DNA of 64,000 bases from positions 37,985,904 through 38,049,903 of the forward strand of contig NC_088103.1 in the NCBI RefSeq assembly GCF_036370855.1, given 5' to 3'. The notes below the pieces were generated by a model that was given only the letters and a program-made list of their open reading frames with translations, was not told the origin of the DNA and made no database searches. A program made the position numbers and the translations under genes. The stretch comes from Dromaius novaehollandiae (taxonomy: Eukaryota > Chordata > Aves > Casuariiformes > Dromaiidae). Positions 10,915 to 22,795 of the stretch are shown here, piece after piece (the stretch's first letter is position 1; each line of letters starts with the position of its first letter).

Positions 10915-13900
10915 GTAATGCTTATTCTGCTTGTAGGGATGGACCATTTTTGAGAAACTTGCTCTGAACACTGATCTATTCTTGACTCTGAATATCAGTG
11001 AGAACTCTCCTGTCTGATATGCACAGCTCTCTTTCCCAGTTGTACAATTCCCCTGTATAGGGAGAGAAGGGCAGTCTTAAGATCTTAACAGGATAAGATG
11101 CAGTGGCTCTTGACAGAGTTAGATGTGCTTTCTACCAGATGGTGTCAGCTGCCACTATTTTTTTTTCCTGTACTTTAAATAGTTTATATGTTTTGAGTGG
11201 TCAGCTTTGAGGCTGATGCTGGACTAAGATGCTAGACTTAATGAAACTAGACAAGTGATAACCCTTGGTCTTAGTCAAGGTCTCTAACCTGTAATTGAAT
11301 ACTAATCTAGTCCAGCTATGAAGTTCCTCTGTATGTGACTGAGCAGACTGAAATCAGGAAGGAAAATGAGACTTCCCTAACAATCCGATGCCATTAAAAT
11401 ATTCTAAAGGGGATTGGTGGGAGAGTGGCTGAATAACAAGTAGCACTGCATTTGTTGTGCACTAATACGTAACTATGCTCTGTCTCTAGGGAGGAGCCAG
11501 AAGAGGTGCACTCTTGAGAGATAACAACTTGCTTTCTTACTACTTTGAAGATGCTAAAACCATGTATGAAGTCTTCCAAAGAGGACTGCATGTTTCTGGT
11601 AAGCTTTGCAGCTGCTAGTCAGTTCTTGCTCATCACAAGCAAATCAAATGATTCTATGCTTTTTCATTTGCCTCTTGTCTGTAGTTGTTCAGACTAGCAA
11701 AAGCTTTCCTTAGACCTCAGTGGGTTTGAGTGATAAGTGACCCCATTTTTTCCACTGATTTGGAAGTAGTATCAGTTGGCAGACTGGTCAGGAACAAGCA
11801 TTAGAAGCTTAAGATGGTAGAGTTCAGTGAAGAGTCAGCAGATACTGAGCATTAGAGGAAAAATAATGGAGCTTTATGATGTTAGGTTTTCAGTGTAAAA
11901 TTACTGCCTGCTCACAACAGGTATAAGCTGCTGTCCATGTGACTTCATAGACCCAAGCCCTATGCATGGAAATATATATGATAGCTTGGAAACTATTTCA
12001 AGCTCAGGTGGGTTGTGAAATGAGAAAATATCACCAGGTCTTAAAATATTGCTAATAAGGATGAAGCCAACATTCTTGCTATCCTGATTTGGGCAGAGTA
12101 CCTGATTATGGACACTTCACTTCAATGCTCCATGAAGTTAACTAAACATCTGACTGAAAATATTGCCCACTTACCAGTATCATGTTGAAGTGCCATGCAA
12201 CTGCAGTACTGAGCTTTACAGCTACTTTTCTGAACTCTTCCATTAGGAAATGGTTCCTGTCTGGGCTACAGAAAACCCAATCAACCTTATCAATGGCTAA
12301 CATATAAACAGGTGAGTTTTGCACATAATAGATGACTTCATTTAGGATACTGTCTTGTAACACTAAAGGGGGAAAACTTTCTTACAGGTTCTTGATAGAG
12401 CTGAATACCTGGGATCAGGGCTTCTGCAGAAAGGATGTAAACAATCATCAAACCAGTTCATTGGTATTTTTGCTCAGAATAGGCCTGAGGTAAGCAACAA
12501 GCAGAATATTCTGTCCTAGAGTATTCTGGGATCTGGGGGGGAGAGGAAGGTCCAGTCACTTGGGGTCTGTTCAACTTGCTATTTAAACAGCTTGAGGCCA
12601 CCTTAGGAACAATCACAAGTGGCTTTTCCCCTCCCAGTTCCCTTATTAATGACTGAGCATGCGTCATGCCAGGTACCTAATAAAACAATGATCATCTTGA
12701 GTTCTGGCTGCTGTAGGAGTCCCAGGGACATGTTCCTTACACAGACTCAACTACTGATGTGTACTAGACAGCTAGTTCAGCTGCACAAAGTCTGTACGTA
12801 ATCCTGTCTTGGGAGCTGCTAGTTTTCCTTAGCATTACTGTTTTTTCTCTTCAGTGGATCATTTCAGAGTATGCCTGCTACACTTACTCATTGGTTGCTG
12901 TTCCACTCTATGACACTCTGGGGCCAGATGCCATTGTATATATTGTTAACAAAGGTAAATGTTGACTTTAACTGTTTCATAGTGATGACTTCTCTAAGAT
13001 GCTCTGTTCTGAGAAGGCTGAAGTTCAAAGGGATTTGATCTAACTTAGACTAGCTTTGCCCTTGCTGCTCTTCTAGTTTTATGGACACTTCACTTCTGCA
13101 GAGCCATTCTGCAGGGGACATCGTTCAATTTCTGAAAGAAGGCAATGAGCTTCTTATGTCTCCTGGTGTCTTGAGTACAAGTTGAACAATGACCTGCTAG
13201 GTTATGTGGATCATGCTGCAATTGGAGGGCCCAACCATCTGCTATTTGAGGCTTGGCAGTCTTGAACTCTCACACTGCTTGTAAAGCAGACAATCAGACA
13301 ACTTGCAAAAGCTTGCAGAATTAAGATCACATATTTTTATCTGATTTTACAAATTGTAGGTTGCAAAGAGTGGAAGGGAGAGGGATGTGGGTGGAAGGAG
13401 GTAGGGAGACATGTATGTCTAAATCTGTCTGATCAGGGTCTGTGGTTCTACAAAACTAACAGCTTGCATGCCATCATGGAAGAAGCTGGTAAGGGAGCTT
13501 GAATACGTCCTCACACTTCCTTTCCCGTTCTAGGGGAGATTAAGAAAAAAAATCCACTACAATCACAGCTACCTAGGATCCAAACTATAAATAAGATTTG
13601 CCAAGCAGAATTGCTTCAACAGCTATGGGGGTAAATCTTGCCAATAGGTCTTGCCCTGAGGCTATGCAGCTGTGATTAATTAGATTAATAGGGAACCAGC
13701 ATGTTCAGACAAATCCAGGTCCTCTGTTGTCTTCCTGGAGAATGCTTTTGTAATTCTGTGCAAGTCTTCTGAAAATGCAGGGAAATTGAGGTATTAACTC
13801 CTAAATTTTAGCTACCTCCTTCAAGCAGGTCTAGATTTCCTTAAATTTAAGGAAAATGGTTAAAGCTAAGCAATTAATACGGACAATTCTGAGCTTTTAT

Positions 13901-16900
13901 GGCAATACTGAGAGATCAAATACCTATTCTGACTGTGACTTAAGAAATTTGTCTTCAGCTCTTCAGCACAAAGACCTGACTTCAGGGAAAAAATGAAATT
14001 GTAGCTATAAACTCAGCTGACCCTGGTAGGAATCTTCTTAGCACTATCAAGCCAGCCATTGAATCCATATGAAAAAAAGCAGAGGCTGAAGCTCACTCTA
14101 TAAGAAACCAATGCTACGTTCTAAATGTATGCGCTACTGAGCTGTCACTCACTAGTGTCCTGTGTCCCGACTTCTGAAATGTAACTTCTCTTCTGTAGCT
14201 GACATGAGCACAGTGATCTGTGACAAGCCTGAGAAGGCACAGATCTTGCTTGACAACTGTGAGCAAGGAAAGATCCCATGTTTGAAGACTGTTATTCTCA
14301 TGGATCTCTTTGATAACGAGGTCAAGGACAGAGGAGCTAAACTGGGAGTTGAAATTCTAGCACTGCAGGAAGTTGAGGTAGGTGACTAAAGGATTCTGCT
14401 TAGTGTTGCAGAGGAATGCCTTGCCAGCTAGACATCTGGATTTGCTCTGGCCACAATGACACTTTACGTATTATCCAGTAGTCCTACCTGAATCTGAGAT
14501 CTTGATGAACAGTCATTCTGAAATTTGATACATTTAGCTGAGTGGACTTCCTGAAGAATTCCCTAGCCTAACTCTTGGTTTAGTTGTAACGGGATAAATG
14601 AAATTGAATTAAAACTTTAAGTGCAAATGACTGGCTGCTTTGAAATCCCAATACTAGTTTTAATCTGCCAGACTGGATGTGTAAATGAGTAAGAGATGTG
14701 GCCTACATTAAATAAAACAAAATATCTCTAATCAGAACTCCCAAACACCTTAAGTAGCCCTGATCACTTTCTGCACACCCAAATTTCTGCTTTCACAACA
14801 CCAAGCAATGTCAGTTCTTCCAAGCTATGTGTGCACTAAATGCACAAAGACCAACTTGTCTCTCTGAAGAAGGAGATAAGAGTGTAAAGTAAGAGTCAAA
14901 GTAAAAACAAATGCTGCCTTTGAAGTCTAATTACCTATTTATCTGCTTTTTGCTGCATTTCTTTTTGTTACAATTATTAATCTGTGTTTTCTCTAACACA
15001 GGAGCTGGGAAGAAACAACATAGTAGAACCAGTTGTAAGTATACCTATGGAACAGTTCTAAACTTGCAAAACTAATCTCTGAAAAGAGCTTTTGCCACAT
15101 GGCTAGCAGAGGAGGTTGGCAGGATTTTTGAATCTTGTCTTTCTGTTCCCAGACAGAACTCCTGGTTGGTGTGCCAGATTCATACCCCTTTTTGAAGTGT
15201 ACATAAATAGTGATAGGCAACATAACAATCCGTAGATTGACTTTATGCTGCTTCTGTCTTCTAGCCTCCTAAGCCTGAAGATGTTTGCATTGTGTGTTTC
15301 ACCAGTGGAACCACAGGTAACAGAATGCACCTTGATGCTTCCCCGCTAAAACAATCTCCCTGAGCTGGAAGAACTTTCTTTCCAGTGGAGAAAAGGAAAC
15401 ACTAACAACATAAAATGTAAAAAAGTAAATTGGAACTTTCTACTTTGTTACTACAAGACAAGTGCACTAAAGACAAAGCTTCTTGGGGGCGGGGGGGAAC
15501 AACTGACAAATTCTATTCTATTATAGCGCTGTCTTACCTTCTGAAAAACACAGGGTCTTTGCATTAAAGAGTCTGGCTGTTTAACTATCTGCATGCTGAT
15601 CTTCCCTACACAAAGGCCTTGTTTCAGCATTCTCTATGTTACCCCTAATTATTCTGCAATTTCACTAGACAATCTGTTTTATATAATATCTATAGCTGAA
15701 AGTGCCCAAGATGAGGAGTATTTCTGATCTCTTGCGACAATGCATGCTATGACTGAACCTAATAGATGGTTCTCATCAAACTGACTGAAACAAGCAAAAT
15801 TGAGAAACTTGATAGCATGTGCAGTCACAGCCACAGCTGACTCTCCTCAATCTCTCCAAAGGTAGCCCGAAAGGAGCCATGCTGACACATGAAAATGTTG
15901 TTGCAGATGCTGCTGCCTTCCTTAAATGCACAGAGGTAAGCTACTGCTGAAGGTGATCTCTAGGCTGTCATTCAGAGTCACTAAAATGGCTTTAATACAG
16001 GCATCTTCTGCAAACCATTTACTTCCAGTAAACTCATGCTTTCCTAAGTGTCCATATTTCCATGAGACGAGTACTGCAAGTAACTTGTTTTGACCTTGAA
16101 GAAAGACTTCTACTCAGGAGAAGTTATTCTAGAATGAGTCAGAACTAATGCCAAACATGCTAAACTACCCTATTTCAAGTCTTTCCAAAATATGAAACTA
16201 ATGCTGATGTAGTATTTTGTCTCAAATTTCACTGACTCAGTTTCAGCTGCAAGTTTTGAAAAGGTGATGGAAGGGAAGAGTCTGAGTTGCTTCAGCCATT
16301 TAAAAGCAGCTATTTCAAAGTACTCAGACTGATCCAAACTTCATTCACTTTCTACTTAAGAGTAACTCAAGAAGGCATACAGACTGCTAACAAATGTCTG
16401 TTTCTTTCCCATGTAGAACACATTTGAGTGTACAAGTTCAGATATCTCCATGTCCTATCTTCCTTTGGCTCACATGTTTGAGAGAGTTGTACAGGTAAGT
16501 AGACTGCATGCATGCTACTAAGTCTCTGTAGAAGATTTTATATGTGTGGACTAGTTGATAGTAACACTTGTGAGAATTCGTACCTAGCAACCAATACCAC
16601 CGACCTAAAATAAAACCTCTAAACTGACCAATTAATATCTAGTTAGTTCTCCAAGATACAGCTACTGAGTTGCTATGATGGAACTTAGTTTTTCAGTCCT
16701 GTCTCACTGAGCCTGTGATGCCCTGAGAAGTCTGCAAGCCAAATTAACAGCATCAAGCACTTAATCTAAAGTACAGAGAAAGCTAACATATGAAATGGCA
16801 GCAGTTTAAGAGCCATGGATTTAGCTCTCAGAGGAGGTGAATATGTTCTCCACTGTTTACTCTGCTGGACTGTGTCATGCTGCCAATTTGTTTCCTGAGC

Positions 16901-19900
16901 TACAGTTCTAGTCTTCCAGTTAAGGCATGTTCTAAGAGTGCTGAAGACGCACTTGCTAAAGTGCAGAGCAGGAGAACAGAAGGAAAAGAAAACATGGTTT
17001 TTCAGCTTTCAGAGCTCCTTCCTATAGGAAGTGTTAGCAACTTTGTAGCTGGATCTAACTCTTCTACATGTAATGGTCCCCAAAACAGTCCCTTAACCTC
17101 AATTCCTGACCTGGTAGTTAAAACAGAATGTGTCATGCCTTATCCTTTGTCAAGCTGTTAAATTCTTCTGTTGTCTTGTACTTACTGAGATTTCCAGGGA
17201 TCTCAAGAGATATCAAAATAGAACAGCTCTTACACAAATATCTGAAAATTCATATTAACTGTCTTCAAATATACCACAAAATTTGTTTTGTGGCACTCAT
17301 GGACTACAAATCAAGGTTGCATGTCAATACTTACTCCGTCAATGCCTCTGAACATCTGTAAATTAAATTATAGTAAAAACCATGATAGGCTTATTTCCTC
17401 AAACCTATTTAAGCAAGAACTTTCCTATTAATGGGCACTGGAAATCATGCTGCCTTCCGTAGACAAATCATTAGTGCTAATGTGAAGCTAGGAATTGTTC
17501 TTGACTAAAGTCCGTTCTATTTTTAGACTGTAGTCTACAGCTGTGGAGGGAAAGTAGGCTTCTTCCAAGGAGACATCAAGTTGCTAACAGATGACATGAA
17601 AACCTTGAAGCCAACACTATTTCCAGTTGTACCAAGACTGCTCAATAGAACATATGACAAGGTATGTGAGCAATTTTTAGCTAAATTATTCAGATTCATG
17701 CATTTAAGCAAGCATGCAACTTCAAATTGCAATTGAACGTATAACATCCCTGCTAGGTTAATTACCCCTCAGCAGAGGGAAGTCTTTAAAATCCTTTCTC
17801 AGTAGCTGAAAAGAGCCCTCAGACCTCTAGTACAAGAACAGTGTATCCAGTCATGCCTGAATTAGATCTCTTGCTGTTCAGAGACAAAAAGCTTATTTAC
17901 TTTCAGAAGGAAAATGAAGCAAGTGCAAAGCTAGAGATCACTGTCCCTCAGAGCTGTGGCTGAAGTATGACAGCAGCAACACAAATTAGTATTGCCCCTT
18001 TGTTAATCTCCTAGAACATGGCAGTAGTGAAGACAGATTCTAGTTTATCAAAGTAAGAGATGGTGCCTTCAAGAACTGGAGGTACAAATTTGAGTTAAAC
18101 CCAAGACTCACTGATACTTTTTCTTGCAGATACAAAGTGGTGCAAAGAGCCCAGTGAAAAAATTCCTGTTAAATTTTGCTGTGACTATGAAGATGGCTGA
18201 AGTAAAGCAGGGCATAATTCGAAATGACAGCATCTGGGATCAGCTAATCTTCAAAAGAGTTCAGGTATGTCCTCCCAAGTGTAAGTAACCTGACCAATGT
18301 AATACTGGAGGATCTGATGGCTTCTAATTCTCTTGTAGGAAACAATGGGTGGACGAGTGCGTATAATGGTAACGGGTGCAGCCCCTATATCTCCCTCTGT
18401 CCTGACATTTCTCAGAGCAGCATTGGGCTGTCAGGTAAGCTGATTTTTTTTTTTTTCCCTAAAGTAAGACTTGTTTAATGGTCACTTATTTGGGCATAAT
18501 CAATGATATAGCTATAGTCTTGCCAGGCTTATTGCTGGAGAGGTTGCAGTCAGGGTCTTCAATATTTGCAGGCTGCTTGATCTGAGTTAATTGTATCAGG
18601 AACAAGCTCTGCAGGGCTAACTGACTTCAAACGACACCACTGGAAAACATCCTGTAGGCTCTAGGAAGGGGAATTTAGTAGCAGAAATGGGAACATGCAA
18701 CTCCAGCAGTAAGTCAGGTGGCTCTCTCTGAGCTTTGTGGCTTACCCTGACAGTCAACAAGCCCCACCATAGTACATATGAGAGCAGAATTCAGAGAACA
18801 AGGTGACCAGTGCAAGGCTTGGACATTAGAACTTGAAGGGTATCTGATCACACCAATAAGACCAAGAAGTCTGAAATAGGCTATGAATTGTCTTAGTTTC
18901 ATTCCTAGAAGACGACTTGTGTATGGGCATAGTTGACTGAGCTCTTACATACCAAAGACTTGGTGTTCACAGGACACTCATCCTTTCTCATGCAGATCTT
19001 TGAAGCTTATGGCCAAACTGAATGCTCAGCTGGGTGCACTTTCTCAATGCCTGGAGACTGGACAGCAGGTATGGCAGCTTAGACTCAAACTCTCCCACAA
19101 CTACCGAAGAAAGTGGAACTCAAGCTTAGGTGCTGTACTTCTATTAGTTCAATGAAAAATAAATCCTGGTATTTAACCTCCGTCAAAGTGATCCTTAGTA
19201 GCAACAGTCACACCTGTATGAATAACAGGGTACCAAAATACCTGCCTCAAGTAGATGAGGAACTCTTGTGAAAAGTGATCTAGGTCAGCCTAGAACTTGT
19301 CTAGTACCATTGCACAAGAAAGGTGCATCTGCCGGGCTGCAGATGAGCAAGTCTGAGCAAACTAGACAAAGGCTTTTTTCAAATGTCTTTGAGGCTAGTT
19401 TTAGCTCTCAAAACATTCATCTTCCTCAAAAAGGAATTAGGACTAAAAAGCCAGACATGTATGTTACTTAAATATTTTCAGGAAGAGCTACCCTCGCTTG
19501 AAGATACTTTTATCTTAGCAAGGATGTTTTGAATATTGGGTATTTAAAACTCAAACTCAAGTCACTCACTGTCCTCAAGCATGTAACTACAGATAATGAG
19601 TATGAAATAGAAATGAAGACCAGGGGACAAGTAGGGGATTTTGTGAGGGCCAGTGTGGCACGTGATCAGTATGCCTGGTTAGACCAATGAATGGTTCAAA
19701 GCACTGAGGCTTAGCTGCTACTTAACCTGCACAAACTGTCCAAAAATGGCATTACAATAATTGTCTTGAGCATTTGGTGTATGAACCCTTTAAACAGTAC
19801 CAGTTCTTCCTAAAGCAGTGAACACAGACCCATGAGGTATCCTCCTATCGCTCAAGTCTTTCCTATGTAGAGGACACCTGGGTTCTCCCATCCCACTTCA

Positions 19901-22445
19901 AGACCAGCTCTTTCTAGCTTTATATCAGATAGTTATGTTTGGTGGATTCTGCTGCCAATTAGCCCTGTCTGTGTTTTCTTTTTTCCTCAGGCCATGTTGG
20001 AGCCCCTCTAGCTTGTAATATCATAAAGCTAGATGATGTGGAGGAAATGAACTACTACTCTTCCAATAATGAAGGCGAGGTAGGTACCACCTCCTGTGTG
20101 TTTCAGGAAATACTGAAACGCAAGACCGGGTAACTAACAATATTCTGTGCTTGCTGTAGGTCTGCATTAAAGGACCAAATGTATTCAAGGGTTATCTGAA
20201 AGACCCTGAGAAAACAGCAGAAGCAATTGATAAAGATGGCTGGCTCCACACAGGAGATATAGGAAAATGGATGCCAGTGAGTAATAACTTAATACGTACC
20301 ATCCCTTGGATTTGAATCCTGGACTAGTTTACAGTAGTCTGAAAAGCTGAAGTGGATCCTAGGATAAAAGCCTTACAAGGTATTTTGTTAAATCACTTGC
20401 CATATAACGCCAGGCAAAGTTCCAAAGACCAATTGGCTTTCAAGGTCTCAAATAACACCTGCTCTGCCAGTAATTAAGAATGTCACTTCCACAATGATCA
20501 GGCAGAATATGGTCTCTCATCCTTTGTCAGAGGAGAATAAAGGAGCTGTCTAGTCATGCTTCTTACAGAAGCAAGACAGACTCTAAACTAATGGCATCTA
20601 TCTTCTAGAATGGAACACTGAAGATCATTGACAGGAAGAAGAATATATTTAAACTTGCACAAGGAGAATATATTGCTCCAGAGAAGATAGAAAACATCTA
20701 TATCCGAAGTGCTCCTTTAGCCCAAGTCTTTGTACACGGGGAGAGCCTGAGGGTAAGTAGTGTCAAGTGTAAGCACCATGCAAGATTCCTCCCAAACTGA
20801 GTTCTGGATGAGGGCACAAGTATATGCATATACAAGTGTCCTTGAATGAGTTCTATTCCCATGAAAGCCATGTTCATGGAAGCCTCCCTTCAGACCTTTT
20901 GGGCTGTCTCCAGCCTTTGCTTTTGATACCTCAGAACAGGAGATCTTGGCATCAAGTTGAAAGTCATGTTAAGGCTAGTTACATACTGGAATGGAATCAG
21001 TATGTCGGGTCAGGTATATATAGTTTTTTCACTCTTTTGTCACAGAGTTGTCACCTACACTTGTAGATTTCAGTCTTCAGTCTGTAAGCCAGTCCAAAGT
21101 AATTGAGGGAGTAAGTGTTCAGCACAAATACCAGACACAAACTACATTTGCACTTCAATTACTGGTGTCAGAAGTTAAGATTTAAGTTAAGGAAGTCCTT
21201 GTAGCCTACTTTGAAACCCTGGAAATGGATGGGGAAGTAGACATGGACTTAGTATATAAATATTGTCCATTATCAAGTTCTCCTACACACTATCAAAGTA
21301 ATTTTAGATGCCTAGTTTTTGTCTAAACATGACTACTTCCACTTGTTTTCAGTCTTCTCTAGTAGGCATAGTGGTTCCTGATCCTGAGACACTTCCAGAA
21401 TTTGCAGCAAAGCTGGGAATAAAAGGTTCCTATGAAGATGTCTGCAAAAATCCAGTGAGTGGTCTTACCTTTTAAGTGGGATATAGGAGGATCTTAAATC
21501 TGAAGTCCAATCTTGTATTGCTTAAGCTTCATTTTTACACAATTGTTTTTGTAAATTAAACTGGCTTAAAGCTGGGTAAGTCATGCAAGCACGCTTAAAG
21601 TAGAAGCTGGGGAATTATGGGTGTCCCTTGAGGTTTCAAAGGCTATTAGTGCTTCTTTTCCATTGAGAAGATAGTGGTGACCTATTAGTGGCTTTAATGT
21701 GAGATACCTTGAATGCGGAAATATGTATGTTTTTGCCACCCTCAGTCTTCAGTGACTGGGCAGCAGGTATGATCCTCAGCCACTGCTCCTGCTGAACTGT
21801 GTGTCTCTTCTAGGCAGTGAAGAAAGCTATTTTAGAAGATATAGTCAAACTGGGGAAAGAGGCTGGCCTTAAATCCTTTGAACAAGTGAGTACTTCCAAA
21901 CTCTTGTCGCAAGTACTTGCATTGCTAATACAATGGCTGGGAAGTCTGCATTACTATCAGTATTAACTGCGCCAGGCTTGGACCCAAGAAAGTTGCCCAG
22001 GACAATCAACTGCAGTAGGCAGTGAAGCATCGACCAAGCCATGTTTGTAGGGCAACAGTAGCAATTGCCATGGGATGGAGTGGAGGTTCCCCACAGACCA
22101 CAGGAGCCGTGCTGTAGTTCCAGCCTATCCTCTTGCTCTGTCAGCCAAAAGGAGTTTGGCTTGCATCAAAGAACAGTTTAGTTACTGGAGTTCCTGAGAG
22201 TGAGTGAGTTCTTGCATTGAGCTCAAGGGACAGGGAAGAACCATTATGTTTGTTCTCTAAGCAACTCTCTAAGTGTCTCATGCTATTTTTTTTTTTCTAC
22301 GTAGGTTAAAGACCTGTACATCCACACAGAGATGTTCTCTGTAGAAAATGGACTCTTGACACCAACACTGAAGGCAAAGCGAGCAGAGCTTGCTAAATTC
22401 TTCCAGAACCAGATTGAGGCCCTCTACTCAAGTATGCAGGAATAA
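10759..22445 (+). CDS. ACSL5: Long-chain acyl-CoA synthetase 5, complete coding span (20 exons)
   Basis: ACSL5 activates long-chain fatty acids to acyl-CoA using ATP and CoA, at the ER and outer mitochondrial membrane. The 20 coding exons add up to 2,052 nt, 683 aa, equal to the human protein length, and the frame stays open across every junction. A hydrophobic anchor lies at about residues 7-32. The AMP-binding signature TSGTTGSPKG is at 261-270, YGQTEC at 443-448, GWLHTGDIG at 519-527 and [14 protein letters not shown] at 539-552. The closest family member by recall is ACSL5: N-terminus, length and neighbours fit it better than ACSL1 or ACSL6. All introns are GT-AG. The start at 10759 is the first ATG of the exon and gives the expected N-terminus. 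Non-coding 5' exons are not resolved. It converges on ZDHHC6. The introns hold no recognised genes. Confidence 0.96.
11490..11598 (+). CDS. ACSL5: ACSL5 coding exon 2
   Basis: Residues 53-88 plus one base. It begins with GGARRG and contains [13 protein letters not shown], a conserved stretch in ACSL1/5/6. Acceptor CTCTAG, donor GTAAGC. Confidence 0.95.
12247..12311 (+). CDS. ACSL5: ACSL5 coding exon 3
   Basis: A 65-nt exon that completes Gly89 and encodes residues 90-110, including [18 protein letters not shown]. Acceptor CCATTAG, donor GTGAGT, ends in phase 0. Confidence 0.95.
12388..12489 (+). CDS. ACSL5: ACSL5 coding exon 4
   Basis: Residues 111-144, ending with [11 protein letters not shown], a conserved block before the aromatic-rich segment of exon 5. 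Acceptor CTTACAG, donor GTAAGC. Confidence 0.95.
12855..12954 (+). CDS. ACSL5: ACSL5 coding exon 5
   Basis: Residues 145-177 plus one base. It encodes [20 protein letters not shown], strongly conserved in long-chain synthetases. Acceptor TCTTCAG, donor GTAAAT. Confidence 0.95.
14199..14377 (+). CDS. ACSL5: ACSL5 coding exon 6
   Basis: The longest ACSL5 coding exon (179 nt) apart from exon 1 with its UTR; it completes Ala178 and encodes residues 179-237. Acceptor TTCTGTAG, donor GTAGGT. Confidence 0.95.
15002..15034 (+). CDS. ACSL5: ACSL5 coding exon 7 (33-nt small exon)
   Basis: Eleven codons, [11 protein letters not shown], residues 238-248, in phase 0 at both ends, so it could be skipped without a frameshift. 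Acceptor CTAACACAG, donor GTAAGT. It matches the short linker just before the PPxPEDL-type segment in the human protein. Confidence 0.88.
15265..15316 (+). CDS. ACSL5: ACSL5 coding exon 8 (AMP-binding signature, first part)
   Basis: Residues 249-265 plus one base. It ends with CFTSGTT, so the ATP/AMP-binding loop is split by the intron. Acceptor TCTTCTAG, donor GTAACA. Confidence 0.95.
15862..15935 (+). CDS. ACSL5: ACSL5 coding exon 9 (AMP-binding signature, second part)
   Basis: Completes Gly266 and encodes residues 267-290, starting SPKGAM, which finishes the nucleotide-binding loop, then AAAFLKCTE. Acceptor CTCCAAAG, donor GTAAGC. Confidence 0.95.
16417..16494 (+). CDS. ACSL5: ACSL5 coding exon 10 (gate exon)
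   Basis: Residues 291-316. It contains [14 protein letters not shown], the fatty-acid gate segment. In ACSL1 and ACSL6 the equivalent exon exists as mutually exclusive variants; I saw no second copy in the flanking introns. Tyr304 is at the position that is Phe or Tyr in those paralogues. Acceptor CCCATGTAG, donor GTAAGT. Confidence 0.94.
17527..17661 (+). CDS. ACSL5: ACSL5 coding exon 11
   Basis: Residues 317-361, including [11 protein letters not shown] and [15 protein letters not shown], among the most conserved parts of the family. Acceptor ATTTTTAG, donor GTATGT. Confidence 0.96.
18130..18264 (+). CDS. ACSL5: ACSL5 coding exon 12
   Basis: Residues 362-406, a less conserved helical segment ending in LIFKRVQ. 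Acceptor TTCTTGCAG, donor GTATGT. Confidence 0.95.
18339..18434 (+). CDS. ACSL5: ACSL5 coding exon 13
   Basis: Residues 407-438, including [15 protein letters not shown], part of the adenylate-forming fold. The preceding intron is only 74 bases. Acceptor TCTTGTAG, donor GTAAGC. Confidence 0.95.
18996..19068 (+). CDS. ACSL5: ACSL5 coding exon 14
   Basis: Residues 439-462 plus one base. It carries [19 protein letters not shown] is the conserved adenylate-binding motif, with Glu447. Acceptor CATGCAG, donor GTATGG. Confidence 0.96.
19991..20079 (+). CDS. ACSL5: ACSL5 coding exon 15
   Basis: Completes Gly463 and encodes residues 464-492: HVGAPLACN then a variable acidic segment ending NNEGE. Acceptor TTCCTCAG, donor GTAGGT. 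Confidence 0.95.
20160..20276 (+). CDS. ACSL5: ACSL5 coding exon 16
   Basis: Residues 493-531, with [19 protein letters not shown] and GWLHTGDIG. Asp525 is the expected ribose-binding aspartate. The preceding intron is 80 bases. Acceptor TTGCTGTAG, donor GTGAGT. Confidence 0.96.
20609..20752 (+). CDS. ACSL5: ACSL5 coding exon 17
   Basis: Residues 532-579, with [20 protein letters not shown], the hinge and C-terminal-domain signature of long-chain synthetases. Acceptor ATCTTCTAG, donor GTAAGT. Confidence 0.96.
21353..21454 (+). CDS. ACSL5: ACSL5 coding exon 18
   Basis: Residues 580-613, beginning [10 protein letters not shown]. Acceptor TGTTTTCAG, donor GTGAGT. Confidence 0.95.
21814..21885 (+). 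CDS. ACSL5: ACSL5 coding exon 19
   Basis: A 72-nt exon, residues 614-637, ending GLKSFEQ. Acceptor CTTCTAG, donor GTGAGT. Confidence 0.95.
22305..22445 (+). CDS. ACSL5: ACSL5 coding exon 20 with stop codon
   Basis: Residues 638-683 and TAA at 22443-22445. It contains [16 protein letters not shown], the conserved C-terminal block. Acceptor CTACGTAG after a T-rich tract. Confidence 0.96.
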   Translation, partial: VKDLYIHTEMFSVENGLLTPTLKAKRAELAKFFQNQIEALYSSMQE

Positions 22446-22795
22446 GGGTCTTATTTAAATCAAATTCCATGGAGTATCCAAACGAGTCTCTGTGCCAATA
22501 CATCACTTACGGCAAACACAAGAATGAATGGAGGGGAGCAAGGAGAACTTAAGTGTATTGCTTCTGGTATCCTGGGAAAAATGACCTTCAGACAAGATGG
22601 TTATGGTATAAACTGACTACTGGCCATGTCCACATCTTGCAGGACTAAGCAGGCTTTGCCTAGACATCTGATGAACTTCAGTGTTTCTTGGACTGTGACT
22701 GAAGCACACTCAAATGCTGAAGAGCCTCAGCCTTTACAAGGCAACTGTATGCATTTCTTACTGTTGTCAAAAATAAAACTTACTTTCCTACTCCA
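22446..22795 (+). other. ACSL5: ACSL5 3' UTR (short form)
   Basis: Non-coding sequence after the TAA. AATAAA at 22772-22777 is the first canonical polyadenylation signal, giving a 3' UTR of about 350 nt. Later AATAAA motifs at 23256-23261 and 25261-25266 could give longer forms. Confidence 0.55.
22772..22777 (+). promoter_or_regulatory. ACSL5: AATAAA polyadenylation signal for ACSL5
   Basis: First AATAAA after the stop codon, 327 nt downstream of it. A second copy is at 23256-23261. Which is used cannot be decided from the sequence. Confidence 0.55.

Noticed and set aside
15936-17526. Search for a second, mutually exclusive ACSL5 gate exon
   Set aside because: Neither flanking intron shows a 78-nt frame with LPLAHMFE-like sequence; the 94-codon frame at 16877 does not match.
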